NCBI GenBank assembly: GCA_018417955.1
Contig: JACTVC010000048.1
Location: 1-39,417 of the forward strand
Length of the DNA stretch: 39,417 nt
Reading direction: 5' to 3'
Source of the DNA: Laccaria trichodermophora
Taxonomy: Eukaryota; Basidiomycota; Agaricomycetes; Agaricales; Hydnangiaceae
Of the stretch, positions 21,068 through 30,199 are shown piece by piece. Each line of letters starts with the position of its first letter. Position 1 is the stretch's first letter. Under the pieces are notes generated by a model. It saw only the letters and a list, made by a program, of their open reading frames with translations. It was not told where the DNA came from and made no database searches. Made by a program: the position numbers and the translations under genes.

Positions 21068-24000
21068 CTAGGCACCACTCTCCACGTTGCTATTTGATAG
21101 TTGCTTCGTATTAGCCATGATAGAGGATTATCAATAGAGCAGACCCGACTTGCTCGGCGTACAATCCTGAGGTCTGGGTGAGCGGTAATCACTGCCCCCC
21201 ACGCTGCCTCTCGACGATTGGCGTGTTCGTGAGCTCGCGCCCCGACTAGTAGGGCAGCGTATTCCACGAGATTCCTTTTCATGGCAAGGGTTTCATGACC
21301 TATGGCGTCGTAATTGCATTCAGTCGATCTCAACGCCGTTCTGCTCCAGTAGGTGATTAGTCGGACAGAATCCTCATCCAGAGTAGCCCCCCGTTCATTT
21401 AATGATTTGATTTCAAGCCGGTTTTTGCGAAATCCGAATGCGACGAGCAATAGAAACGGGGTCAGAACTTGTAGTCTTGACGGGTAACGCAAAGCCAACT
21501 GAGTGTCAGCTGAATGGTCCAAGGAAGGTGGCGCTGTCCGTGCCCTCAATAACACCTGCGTGATCTCCGACTGTCGAGACATAGAGAGTTCATCGAGCAC
21601 AGGTTTTGTGCTAGGCTCTAAGCATTTCCCTGACTCGGAGTGGGTGGATGGTCTGATTACTCCTCTTCCAATCCAAGTCCCACGCTGTCGATCTATGATT
21701 TCTTCTCTTGCGAGTGAGGCACCGCATTTTGGTTCAGGGATTGGTTGGGCGTTGAGGAGCAGCAGTATGAGGACTCGCGCGTCTATGTACCCTATGTGAC
21801 GGCTAACTCCGAAAGTTGTAGCATTGCTGCGTAACCTCTCCGATAACCCTTCTCGATACTCCTCAGGAGTTCTGGGTTCAAGATCTATTGTCCCACTCTT
21901 GTCATCACTTAACAGATCTCTTGAACCCACCGACGTCTTAGGTTCTCGAGATTCGTTATGTTCGCTTTCAAAGCCGACGTCATACTTAGGAGTAGCCGCC
22001 ATTAGATTCTTCATGGCCGCTAAACCTTGAATTATGTTGTCGAGAATTTCTTCGTCTAGGGGTGAGTCGTCGTCCATTACAATGATGGCATGCAGGAATC
22101 TGATAACCTTGACCGCTCTTACGCATCGATGGGATGGAATAGTATGGGTTACAACAGTTTTTTTTACTATCCTTTTGCCTATACCATTGAAAGTCACGCG
22201 AACCGCCACGTTTTGCAAGGGATAGGGTTGATCAAAGGAGTCGTCCAAGGCTCTATCTCTTACGTATTCCTTTTTGCTAATTTTATTCGGCTTTGTAGAG
22301 CTTACTGCCTTCTCGTAGTCGACGGTTCGCATCTTGGCAGGTATGATCTGAATTACAAATTCTCTATGGATATTCTGGACCGAGGCTGCGGATAACTCGC
22401 GCCCCATGGACCCTCCTATTAACTTTCTGCCGTATCTGGTAGGGTAACTGAGGACGTTTCGATCCCATGCAGTTTCAAAGTCCTCTCTCGACGAAAGAGG
22501 GGCAGACGTTTTCGCTACCTCGTCTTCTTCATAAACAGGAATATAGGGCTCCGCCTCCGCCCACTTCTCTGAGCATGGGGTATCGACTACTTCTACCTCC
22601 TTGGGGCCCCAATTTAACGGTGCATTAGGAGCCTTCGGAAGAGTACTCCGAAAACGAGGGTGATTTCGAGGGGAACACTTGGGGTTATCGTGTAAGAAGC
22701 TATCTTCGAACGGCCGATTGAGACTAGATTTAAGGTTCCTAGCTTTTATCCCCCCAGCTCGCCAAGCTCTAGTATTGGTTTTGGTTTCACGAATAAGGTT
22801 CGCTTCTTTTGTTACCCTTGGGACTATCTTCGCAGCAAGTAGGATGCGCGATAGATCACTTTCAAACTGATAAGAGCGACTGCATGTCTTAGGGCTTGAT
22901 ATGCGCGTTCTGTACGCAGCAGGCACCCTGAGCTCATTATCATTGTCACGAGGAGCTACCGTCCTCGAGCTGTCATTCGAGGTTGCCGTCCACACCGGAA
23001 GCCTCCTCACGACAGATTCTTTTGCCATCGTTACTTCCGGCCACTGTGTTGGAGCCCTCCTGACGCCTTGTCCTTTACTCAAAGTAAAACTTCGTGTAAA
23101 ATTCAGTTTCGCGGAGCGGGTTGGCGATTTTCTAGTAGTGTCTAATTCGGCTCCCTTGTTCGAATTCTGTGTTCGGCATGGTTGGTGAGTAGTAAGCTTT
23201 CTCAGGATTTGCAAGTCCTTCAGTATTTCATCGGAGTACTCCAGTTTGGCGAAGAGCTTCCCAACTTGTCTCCTAATAGTTCTGCTACCAGGGATGAATA
23301 GCCATAGTACTCTTGTCGGTTCGTGGAAGCCGGTGGTCCTCTGATCGGAATTCACTTCATGCATCCATGAAAGTGTGTTGGTTTCCTGTACTAAGCGTTT
23401 GGAGGTCTTAGCCGGATAATTTCGTAACACTAGGTTGAGTGGGGGAGTTCTGGCTCGACTTGTTTGAGTAGTCAGCGACTGCGAAGAGGTAATCTGATGA
23501 TCCGGAACGAATTCTTCTAGGGCTCGTAGGACTACATGAATGGTCGCAACTACTTGGGAAGGTTCTAGCAGTTGGTTATGTTCGACTTCATAAGAGAAGA
23601 TCAGGTTGATACATCTGGCTAGGATCTCCAAACTGATGTCTTGGCTGGCTGAATTTCGTTTAGTTACGTCCAAGTGTTCCCAACAGTGTACCTCCAAAGC
23701 TACGTATACTAACTCAATAGTATTTCTTGACCGATCACATTCGTCTTTCATTTGATTTAGGAGTGATTCGTTCAACAAGCTTGATGAAAACAGAACATTA
23801 TCATTCATGGTGGAGCCAAAGAGTCCAGGAGAGTGTTTCACTGGAGCGGTAGTAGGATTCGCCAAGTCGAATAGATCCTTGACCTCCTCATTGTCCTCGA
23901 GGACCGCACTAAACTTGAATGAACTCTCATGCTTTCGTCGAGTGTTGTAAGGCTCATTTCTCGCTCTGGTCTGACAAAAGGGGAGCATCTGGTTTTCATC

Positions 24001-27000
24001 CCCCTTGAATCTCAATTCCGTGAACTTCTTCTGATTGTTATCGTTCTTCATGGTTGTTCGAGCAAGGTCTAACGTTAGTCTCCATGGACTTCGTCTCAAG
24101 GCAGCGAGCTGCGTCGCGCCCATAGCCGAAGACCTTTGATTCATCTTACTCGAGGTGGTCGGTTTGGGACTATGATTGACTGCGCTAGTGAAAGCAGCAA
24201 GTAGATTAATTGCACCCTTGCCGAGGACAGGTAAGTAATTCATGCTTAGCGGAGCGACGGGGTTCGGGCACATTCCCATATCGTCTAGGACGTGGGAACT
24301 CGTCGACTCGGGCTGGGATATGCACATAGAATTGTTATTGAAAGGGGAAGTGAGTTTAGAATCCTGTGGAGCCGCATGAGATTCAGTTGTGCTCTTGTGT
24401 TCTACCGACGTTATTTCCAGCTCGTCCTTTTTATCAGTTCGGCTCCGTAAAGACGACTGATTTTTGTTGAACCTAATCTTAAATTGGGATGCTGCATGGA
24501 GGATAATGAGTAGGTTCACATTGGTGGACCAGGGCCTTCGCGTCATCTTGCGGGGAGCAATCATTTTAGAGTTGTTCGCGCTCTCCAGAATAGCGAGAAT
24601 CTTAGTCGTGTCTTTACTGAGCACAGACAACATATTCACGTATTGGACAGCTGCGGAATTCGAGGATAGATCTGCCTGACCGAGCTTGAACAGCGAGCGC
24701 CATTCCAAAAGTGTATGGTCAGATGGAGATGAAGGACTATTGTCCCAGAGGTAAGCGGCATCAGAAACATGTTCCTCTTTCATTGCTGCTCCCTTTCTCT
24801 TTTCTCTTCTAGGCATTGACAGCATCACGAAATCATGATTAGCTGGATAGTATGAGACACTGACGCTGTTGCTCAGGTTGTCTGCGCCCTTACGAGTGGC
24901 GAACACTTTGTTCGCACCTTTCTCTATGAGCACAGGTAATGAGTTCGCCCTTTTAGAGGCGGCTTGATCCAAGAGGGTAATCACACTGGTTTGGTGGCCG
25001 CCAGGTTTAACAGGAGGCGATTGGTGATGAGGGCGTTGACAGGGTGGAAATTCCTTCGACGCCACCATTACTTGGGTCGCCAGCACGGGTAAATTCTTGT
25101 TAACAGGGCTTTGCAGGCGGCAGCAGGACCAGTAATCGCAACGGGCGGAGCTTGAGTTGATGGGGAGAGCCGGATTCATTGAGCATCCATTAGTGATGTC
25201 TTCCATGCTTGATAGTTCCAGAGAATTTGGAGGACTACTCTCCAGTCGCTCTGATGACGCCATGGTTACAGAAGAGCTGGAACCACGGTCTGTCGTAGCC
25301 ACATCGTTACCCTCGGAAATGGCGAATGTTCGTGTTATTGTAGATATGGAGGTTGAAGAGCCGTCATTTATCCTAGTCAGATTGTCGCTCTCGAGAGCAG
25401 CGAGCAATCGCGCTATCACGGGGCAGGAAGCCGTAAAGTTGTCATCCATTGTAACAGAGAGATTACTCTCGAAAGCAATGGGTAGTCGCGCTATCGCAGG
25501 TATGGAGGGTATGGGGTGGTCGTCCTTTGTAACTGGGTGATTACCCTCATAAGCTGCGGGCAGTCGCGCTACCAAGGGTCTAGGAATGGCTAGGGTAGTT
25601 TGATAGTCTGTCGTCTCGTCCTTGGAGGCTGCCGGGTTTCGCGCTAACGAGCTTTCCGGGATGAATTGGTTGGCTGGGTCAATGCTCGGGTATTGATAGA
25701 GTGAGGATTCCTTAAAGGGTATTATGGTTGGGTCGTTATCCCCGAAAGCAGCGGGCATATGCGCTAACATGGGTATGGAAAGAGTATAGTCGTTGTCCAT
25801 CGTAGTCAAACTATTGCTCTTGAAAGCAGCGGGTGTTCGCGCTTTCGAGAGTATGGGGTTACTACAAGAGGGAGAATCGACTTCAATACCAGGCTCTTCT
25901 GTCATCGACATTCCCTTCCCCCTTTCCCTAGACCTTATTGACGCTACGATTTCGTGACTAGTAGAACGGTTGGTATTGCGGAATTCGATCTTATGGCGGT
26001 CGCCATCGGAAGGGTAGATTGTCCATTTCGTCGAATAGGACAACGAAGTGATCTGCCCGCAGACGCCTGGTTTAAATGGTGGCAATTGGTGATTAGGGCG
26101 ATGACGGGAAGGGAATTCCTCCAGTGATACAGCCGTCGATAAGAATGCTGTGGCGAGCATGGGAGGCACCGAGTCATAGTTCCTCATAGCTACTTCATCA
26201 CCCTCCAAAATGTTGGATGTAAGAGGCACGAAGAGGTCATCCATCGGATTTGGGTGGTTACCCTCGGAAGCAGCGGATGTACGCGCTAACGTGGGTAGAG
26301 ACGGTGTAGGGTCGACGTCTGTCATGGCTAAGGTGTTATCTTCGAAAGCTACAGATGTACGTGCTAACATGGATAGGGGAAGTGAAGAGGCGTCGTCTGT
26401 CATAGCTGAATCATTGCCCTCAGAAGCAGCGATTATTCGCGCTAACGAGGTCTCCAGAGTGGATTGGCTGACTGGGTTGGTGTCTTTGCACGATCGAGGG
26501 TTTGTGTAGTCGATAGGGCATTGACGGAATGGAAATTTCTCTAGGGGTACGATCGTTTGGCTTTCAAGGACCTGGCGAGGGCAGTTCCTCGCACAACTGC
26601 AGTGGGCATAGCTCGTGTCGGGTGGGAGAGGTTGCTTCTTTGGTGTCGTTAGGGTTTTTGGAGGCTGTGAGCCGTTGTCTGTCGTAACCGAGTCATGTTC
26701 CTCGAACGCAGCGGGTATCCACGCTAATGTGGGGAAGGGAGAGGCAGAGTTGTTGCCCTCGAAAGCAGCGGATATTCGCGCTAACGAGGATGTGGGAGCA
26801 TCATGCGAGGCGTGGACAACGGTTTTCTCGCCTGTGTTAGGGTTTAGGTTTACTTGGGAGTTGGGAATTCTGGAAGGTGTCATGAGTTGACAGGATCTGT
26901 CAATCAGACTTGCCTTATGTAGTTTCTCCGAGTCTTTGCACTCTGGGACTTCATCTTGATGAAGTCCGCGGTGCCCCCACCATTGTGAAACCGAAGGGCT

Positions 27001-27222
27001 GATCGGGACTTCTCGACGAAGGCGTGAGTGCGAGATAGCGGCGGAGAAGATCCGGGGTACGCGAGAGAGAGAAAGTAATGTGGTGCCGCAAGGCGTCACC
27101 ACGTTGAGATTATCCTGTGACCCAGGAACTGGAGCGCGGTCACCCGGCGCAGGACTCTTGTATCCCGGAGGGGAGGCATAAGGCTGCCTAGCCGTACAGA
27201 AAAGGGGTGACTCCGTCCACAT
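21010..27222 (-). CDS. ORF1 of the giant LTR element, unknown repeat-rich protein (2070 aa)
   Basis: The ATG at 27222 lies within the 5' LTR, about 50 bases downstream of a TATATA-type sequence. The frame reads through the rest of the LTR, the primer-binding site and the leader. Residues of roughly 120-700 contain a degenerate array of about 25-residue units with the core L-A-R-x-x-A-A-x-E-G-N-x-x-x-x-T-D. A longer duplicated block includes EFPSRHRPNHQLPPFKPG and EFPPCQRPHHQSPPVKPG. The protein is rich in Ser, Thr, Pro and Asn and has no predicted membrane segment that stands out. Its position matches gag, but I see no zinc knuckle (C-x2-C-x4-H-x4-C) or recognisable capsid. Function unknown. 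Confidence 0.75.
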   Translation of the reverse strand: MWTESPLFCTARQPYASPPGYKSPAPGDRAPVPGSQDNLNVVTPCGTTLLSLSRVPRIFSAAISHSRLRREVPISPSVSQWWGHRGLHQDEVPECKDSEKLHKASLIDRSCQLMTPSRIPNSQVNLNPNTGEKTVVHASHDAPTSSLARISAAFEGNNSASPFPTLAWIPAAFEEHDSVTTDNGSQPPKTLTTPKKQPLPPDTSYAHCSCARNCPRQVLESQTIVPLEKFPFRQCPIDYTNPRSCKDTNPVSQSTLETSLARIIAASEGNDSAMTDDASSLPLSMLARTSVAFEDNTLAMTDVDPTPSLPTLARTSAASEGNHPNPMDDLFVPLTSNILEGDEVAMRNYDSVPPMLATAFLSTAVSLEEFPSRHRPNHQLPPFKPGVCGQITSLSYSTKWTIYPSDGDRHKIEFRNTNRSTSHEIVASIRSRERGKGMSMTEEPGIEVDSPSCSNPILSKARTPAAFKSNSLTTMDNDYTLSIPMLAHMPAAFGDNDPTIIPFKESSLYQYPSIDPANQFIPESSLARNPAASKDETTDYQTTLAIPRPLVARLPAAYEGNHPVTKDDHPIPSIPAIARLPIAFESNLSVTMDDNFTASCPVIARLLAALESDNLTRINDGSSTSISTITRTFAISEGNDVATTDRGSSSSVTMASSERLESSPPNSLELSSMEDITNGCSMNPALPINSSSARCDYWSCCRLQSPVNKNLPVLATQVMVASKEFPPCQRPHHQSPPVKPGGHQTSVITLLDQAASKRANSLPVLIEKGANKVFATRKGADNLSNSVSVSYYPANHDFVMLSMPRREKRKGAAMKEEHVSDAAYLWDNSPSSPSDHTLLEWRSLFKLGQADLSSNSAAVQYVNMLSVLSKDTTKILAILESANNSKMIAPRKMTRRPWSTNVNLLIILHAASQFKIRFNKNQSSLRSRTDKKDELEITSVEHKSTTESHAAPQDSKLTSPFNNNSMCISQPESTSSHVLDDMGMCPNPVAPLSMNYLPVLGKGAINLLAAFTSAVNHSPKPTTSSKMNQRSSAMGATQLAALRRSPWRLTLDLARTTMKNDNNQKKFTELRFKGDENQMLPFCQTRARNEPYNTRRKHESSFKFSAVLEDNEEVKDLFDLANPTTAPVKHSPGLFGSTMNDNVLFSSSLLNESLLNQMKDECDRSRNTIELVYVALEVHCWEHLDVTKRNSASQDISLEILARCINLIFSYEVEHNQLLEPSQVVATIHVVLRALEEFVPDHQITSSQSLTTQTSRARTPPLNLVLRNYPAKTSKRLVQETNTLSWMHEVNSDQRTTGFHEPTRVLWLFIPGSRTIRRQVGKLFAKLEYSDEILKDLQILRKLTTHQPCRTQNSNKGAELDTTRKSPTRSAKLNFTRSFTLSKGQGVRRAPTQWPEVTMAKESVVRRLPVWTATSNDSSRTVAPRDNDNELRVPAAYRTRISSPKTCSRSYQFESDLSRILLAAKIVPRVTKEANLIRETKTNTRAWRAGGIKARNLKSSLNRPFEDSFLHDNPKCSPRNHPRFRSTLPKAPNAPLNWGPKEVEVVDTPCSEKWAEAEPYIPVYEEDEVAKTSAPLSSREDFETAWDRNVLSYPTRYGRKLIGGSMGRELSAASVQNIHREFVIQIIPAKMRTVDYEKAVSSTKPNKISKKEYVRDRALDDSFDQPYPLQNVAVRVTFNGIGKRIVKKTVVTHTIPSHRCVRAVKVIRFLHAIIVMDDDSPLDEEILDNIIQGLAAMKNLMAATPKYDVGFESEHNESREPKTSVGSRDLLSDDKSGTIDLEPRTPEEYREGLSERLRSNATTFGVSRHIGYIDARVLILLLLNAQPIPEPKCGASLAREEIIDRQRGTWIGRGVIRPSTHSESGKCLEPSTKPVLDELSMSRQSEITQVLLRARTAPPSLDHSADTQLALRYPSRLQVLTPFLLLVAFGFRKNRLEIKSLNERGATLDEDSVRLITYWSRTALRSTECNYDAIGHETLAMKRNLVEYAALLVGARAHEHANRREAAWGAVITAHPDLRIVRRASRVCSIDNPLSWLIRSNYQIATWRVVPRIVRQAEQKKSPYQLTPLP
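24900..26890 (-). repeat. Degenerate ~25-residue coding repeat array in ORF1
   Basis: Units such as LARISAAFEGN, LARIIAASEGNDSAMTDD, LARTSVAFEDN, VARLPAAYEGN, IARLPIAFESN and ITRTFAISEGND recur at least ten times. At DNA level the plus strand shows recurring gaaagcagcgg-type blocks followed by cgcgctaac-type blocks. The divergence shows the array is old, although the insertion itself is young. Confidence 0.8.
26946..26967. other. 10-bp-stem hairpin just inside the primer-binding site
   Basis: ggacttcatc and gatgaagtcc are perfect inverted arms separated by two bases. The hairpin sits 17 bases inside the LTR edge, overlapping or touching the primer-binding site, where retroelements often have dimerisation or packaging structures. 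That role is inference. Confidence 0.6.
26965..26982 (-). other. Primer-binding site
   Basis: One base after the 5' LTR, the minus strand reads TGGTGGGGGCACCGCGGA. It starts with TGG, the complement of a tRNA CCA end, and implies a tRNA ending in TGCCCCCACCA. I cannot name the tRNA. It does not resemble the usual initiator tRNA-Met site. Confidence 0.7.
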
Positions 27223-27351
27223 GTAATATATGATGTGGTTGCAAAGTGTGTTATTTATTTTGTAAGCGACACTATATAGTGAGAAGTAAACAGAAGTAAA
27301 TACGATGATCCTAGGTCACGCAAGAGTAGCTTATACTAGCACACCGTTACA
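26984..27351 (-). repeat. 5' LTR (368 bp) of the giant LTR element
   Basis: It is a direct repeat of 16452-16819, apparently identical. A minus-strand TATA-like sequence, ctatatag, lies at about 27272-27279, followed about 50 bases later by the ORF1 start codon. It ends at the second GAAAG copy. Confidence 0.95.
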
Positions 27352-28095
27352 GAAAGACATACTTTGTTCTATTGAACTATTCTAATACCACACCCAATAA
27401 TAAAACCCGGTTTTATTACGAAAACTCTTGAGACTTAAACCTAAGAAGACAAAAGTGGTATTTCTTAATACCAAAGGCCCTCGAACTCTTGCACCGAGAT
27501 TGTGATTGTGTGTGTGTGTGTGTGTGAGTGAGTGAGTGTTAGGTGTTTAGGGTTTTCCCCCGACGCGCTTGATCCTTGTTTGCGTGTTTCGCACTTTCAC
27601 GTTCATCCCCGTGCAAAGCATATCACCGGTTATTTTGCAGTTAGCTAACTGTTAAAAAACCGGTTATAACTGGTTACAAACGACCCTATTATACCCCTTC
27701 AAAACACATCTAAAAGCATGAGAAACACTAAAAATCTGACAGAGTTATGGTCAAATCTCTAAAATATTGGCTAAAATAGTAGGCTTATAAGAATATTATT
27801 ATAAATTTGTCAATTCTTCACCGAATTTAGTGTTCTTGGGCTTGTTTCAAACTACGACGCATGGCAATAATGTTTACTGCAAGGAATATGAGAAATATAC
27901 ACTGTTTTAATCGATTTTCCATTTTTTCGGTCCTAACTGGTTAGTAACTGCAACTCACTGGTTTTTGTTGGTTATCTTCAGTCCAGTTAGGTTATTTTGG
28001 GTCTGAGAATGAACCCTAACCAGTCTTGGTCTCGGTTAGAGCCCCTGGGCACCCAATAACCTAACCTAACCAGACTTTCAAACGCTACTCAAGAT

Positions 28096-28356
28096 TGTTC
28101 AAACAGACCAATTCCTCCAGAAGTCCTACAACAGTTTCTTTCCAGTACAAACTCGGTAGGCATCATGGATCCATTTCTTTTGGATGACAATACTCACCAG
28201 TTTGCTAATCTGAATCATTCAGATTCCCATGCTACTCCAAGCACTGACTATGTTGCTCCTGTTTATTCATCATGTCTTCATGTTCTAAAACATCCAGAAG
28301 GTTTAAAAGGTTTGAAAACCCCATTGGAGCAAATGCCAGTGATAAGTTGGTTGCCA
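28096..28356 (+). pseudogene. Interrupted locus, piece 3
   Basis: It encodes MDPFLLDDNTHQFANLNHSD and later HPEGLKGLKTPLEQMPVISW. The first part parallels piece 4 (THDETHQFTNLNHLDPHS near 30300), so pieces 3 and 4 are diverged tandem units. It is bounded on the left by the hAT-like element 2 duplication and on the right by the 11-bp duplication of the next insertion. Confidence 0.6.
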
Positions 28357-28725
28357 ATACTTTACCATCCCCCACATAATCCACATGGACTCCACTGGAT
28401 TCCACTGGATTCCACTGGACTGGACTGGACTGGACTGCCAATCACAAAACTGGACTCCACTGGACTCCCAGCACAAAACTGGACTCCACTGGACTCCACT
28501 GGACTGCAAGCACAAAACTGGACTGGACTGGACTGGACTGGACTGCAAATCACAAAACTGGACTGGACTGGACTCCACTGGACTCTCCCAACACAAAACT
28601 GGACTGGACTGGACTGCCACAGACCTAAGTTAATCCAGAATTCCTGAACTTAGACTTGAAAACAAAAATAAAATTGAAGTATATTTATTAATTTAATTAA
28701 TTAAATTTACATAGATTCTATGTTA

Positions 28726-28996
28726 CAGAGGGGGGAGGGAGGGGGAAGGGAAAGGGAAAGGGAGGGGAAAGGGAAAGGGAGGGGAAAGGGAAAGGGAGGG
28801 GAAAGGGAAAGGGAGGGGAAAGGGAAAGGGAGGGGAAAGGGAAAGGGAGGGGGAAGGGAAAGGGAGGGGGAAGGGAAAGGGAGGGGGAAGAGAGGAATGA
28901 ATAGAGGGGGGAGGGAGCAAGGAAGGGGGAAGGAAAGGGAGGGGGGGAGAGAGGAGCAAGGAAAGGGGGAGGGGGGAAAGGGGGAGAGAGTGAAGG
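28726..28996 (+). repeat. Purine-only minisatellite (G-rich)
   Basis: About 270 bases consist almost wholly of G and A, built from aaagggaaagggagggg-type units. Runs of three to seven G at short spacing could form G-quadruplexes, and the homopurine strand could form triplex DNA. These structures are inferred from base order only. Confidence 0.9.
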
Positions 28997-29039
28997 GGCC
29001 TCGTCGCCGTTCAGCGCTGGCGGGCGCTCGTCGTTTTTC

Positions 29040-29420
29040 GGGTGTGGTGGGGGCGGCGTTTTCGTCGGCGCTCGTTCGTCGTCGTCGTCGCGTGTCGTCG
29101 TCCCGGCGTGTTAGTCGTCGTCGTCGCGTGTCGTCGGTCGCGTGTCGTCGTCGTCGCGTGTCGTCGGTCGCGTGTCGTCGTCGTCGTCGTCGCATGTCGT
29201 CGTCGTCGCGGTCGCGTGTCGTGGTCGTGGTCGTGTGTCGTCGTCCCAGTGTGTAGTCGTCGTCGTCGTGTGTTGTCGTCCTCGCGCGTCGTCGTCGTCC
29301 TCGCATATCGTCGTCCTGGCGTGTCGTCGTCCTCGCGTGTCGTCGTCGTCGTGTGTTGTCGTCTTCGTGTCGTCGTTCTTGTGTGTCGTTGGCCTCCTCG
29401 TGTGTTGTTTTTGTTGTTGC
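29040..29420 (+). repeat. CGTCGT-rich simple repeat
   Basis: The block is an imperfect cgtcgt / cgcgtgtcgt array. It yields spurious long frames on both strands with Arg/Thr/Asp or Ser/Val runs. Confidence 0.9.
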
Positions 29421-29540
29421 GTGCCGCTGGCGCCTGTCGTGGTGAGTACGGGGCATTGGGGTGGTGGGGCAGACATACCCTTGGCCCATGACGTTGACAC
29501 GTCATGGGCGCCGTCCCTCGTTCTTGGCCTGTCCTTCCAC

Positions 29541-29658
29541 GTTGGCGTGGGCATGGGCGTGGGCGGCGTTGGCGTGGGCGGCGTTGATGTGGGCGGCGTT
29601 GATGTGGGCGGCGTTAACGTGGGCGGAGTTGGCGTGGGCGGCGTTGGCGTGGGCAGTG
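29541..29658 (+). repeat. 18-bp minisatellite
   Basis: gtgggcggcgttgrygt-type units repeat about six times. The inverted element copy carries the complement at about 39100-39205. Confidence 0.9.
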
Positions 29659-30199
29659 ATAGAGGTGGTGGTGGTGGAAGGGAATGGGATGGTCACGGAG
29701 GTGTGACCATGCCGCAAACAGGAGACGTGACGATATGGCACGCCCTCAAGTAAGTCACGTGACCTCACCCCGCAGACTGAACAAAATCATAAATCCTTAT
29801 TGCAGCTATCACTGACCCACACTATATGTAAATTATAACCTTTCCTTTCATTGATCATTAAAATGTAAGTTTATTGTATAGTCTATTTTCGCTTTTTTAG
29901 TAGTATTCATATATAATAATAATAATATACTGGAATGACTGGAATCCACTGGACTCCACTGGACTCTGACTGGACTCATAGTCCACTGGACTGGGACTGG
30001 ACTCAGGAAAGTGGCTGGCAGTCCAGTGGGAGTCCAGTGGACTGGACTGGACTGGACTGGACTGGACTCCAGTGGACTGGGCATTCTGCCAGCCAATCTG
30101 GCCTGGTAAGAGGGCCACTGGAATCCACTGGAGTCCAGTGGAGTCCAGTGGAGTCCATATGGATTACGTGGGGGATGGTAAAGACCTCGTTGGTTGCCA

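Larger units (their letters stand above)
16452..27351 (-). mobile_element. 10.9-kb young LTR retroelement with giant unknown ORFs, no pol recognised
   Basis: Structure on the minus strand: 5' LTR (27351-26984), one spacer base, a primer-binding site starting TGGTGGGGGCACCGCGG, ORF1 (2070 aa), ORF2 (1189 aa), about 0.5 kb non-coding, polypurine tract, 3' LTR. The GAAAG duplication flanks it. I searched both ORFs by eye for protease D-S/T-G, RT F/Y-x-D-D, RNase H and integrase HHCC/DDE patterns and found none. Its size resembles large retrotransposon derivatives, but those usually lack long frames, and a 2070-codon frame is not expected by chance. It would need enzymes from another element. It is inserted inside hAT-like element 2. 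Confidence 0.9.
14915..28087. mobile_element. hAT-like element 2 (about 2.27 kb) hosting a nested LTR element
   Basis: The left end reads tagtgcttggaagttaggtt and the right end, read inward, tagcgtttgaaagtctggtt, matching at most positions. The perfect 8-bp duplication ctcaagat lies at 14907-14914 and 28088-28095. Subtracting the nested LTR element and its extra 5 bp leaves 2268 bp (14915-16451 plus 27357-28087). A 15-bp subterminal inverted match, aaataaccggtgata, lies at 15021-15035 and 27621-27635. The right half has a GT microsatellite near 27507-27530. No transposase is recognisable, so this too is non-autonomous. Confidence 0.8.
28357..30188. mobile_element. 1.83-kb non-autonomous TIR element loaded with simple repeats
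   Basis: The ends are inverted: ctttaccatcccccac then ataatcc or gtaatcc and tggactccac-type repeats. An 11-bp direct repeat, gttggttgcca, flanks it at 28346-28356 and 30189-30199. The duplication length would suit a Mutator-like element, but that is inference. Inside, in order: tggactccac repeats, a purine-rich minisatellite, a CGTCGT-rich block, an 18-bp gtgggcggcgttg-type minisatellite, an AT-rich part and more tggact repeats. The long Arg/Asp/Thr-rich open frames here are products of the microsatellites. An inverted second copy begins at 38588. Confidence 0.8.

Noticed and set aside
28707..29554. Long Arg/Thr/Asp-rich open frames on the minus strand
   Set aside because: They are direct translations of the CGTCGT and purine arrays; all frames are open there because the repeat lacks stops.
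30000..30120. tggact repeats as a CRISPR-like array
   Set aside because: The context is fungal, and the units are head-to-tail satellites without unique spacers.
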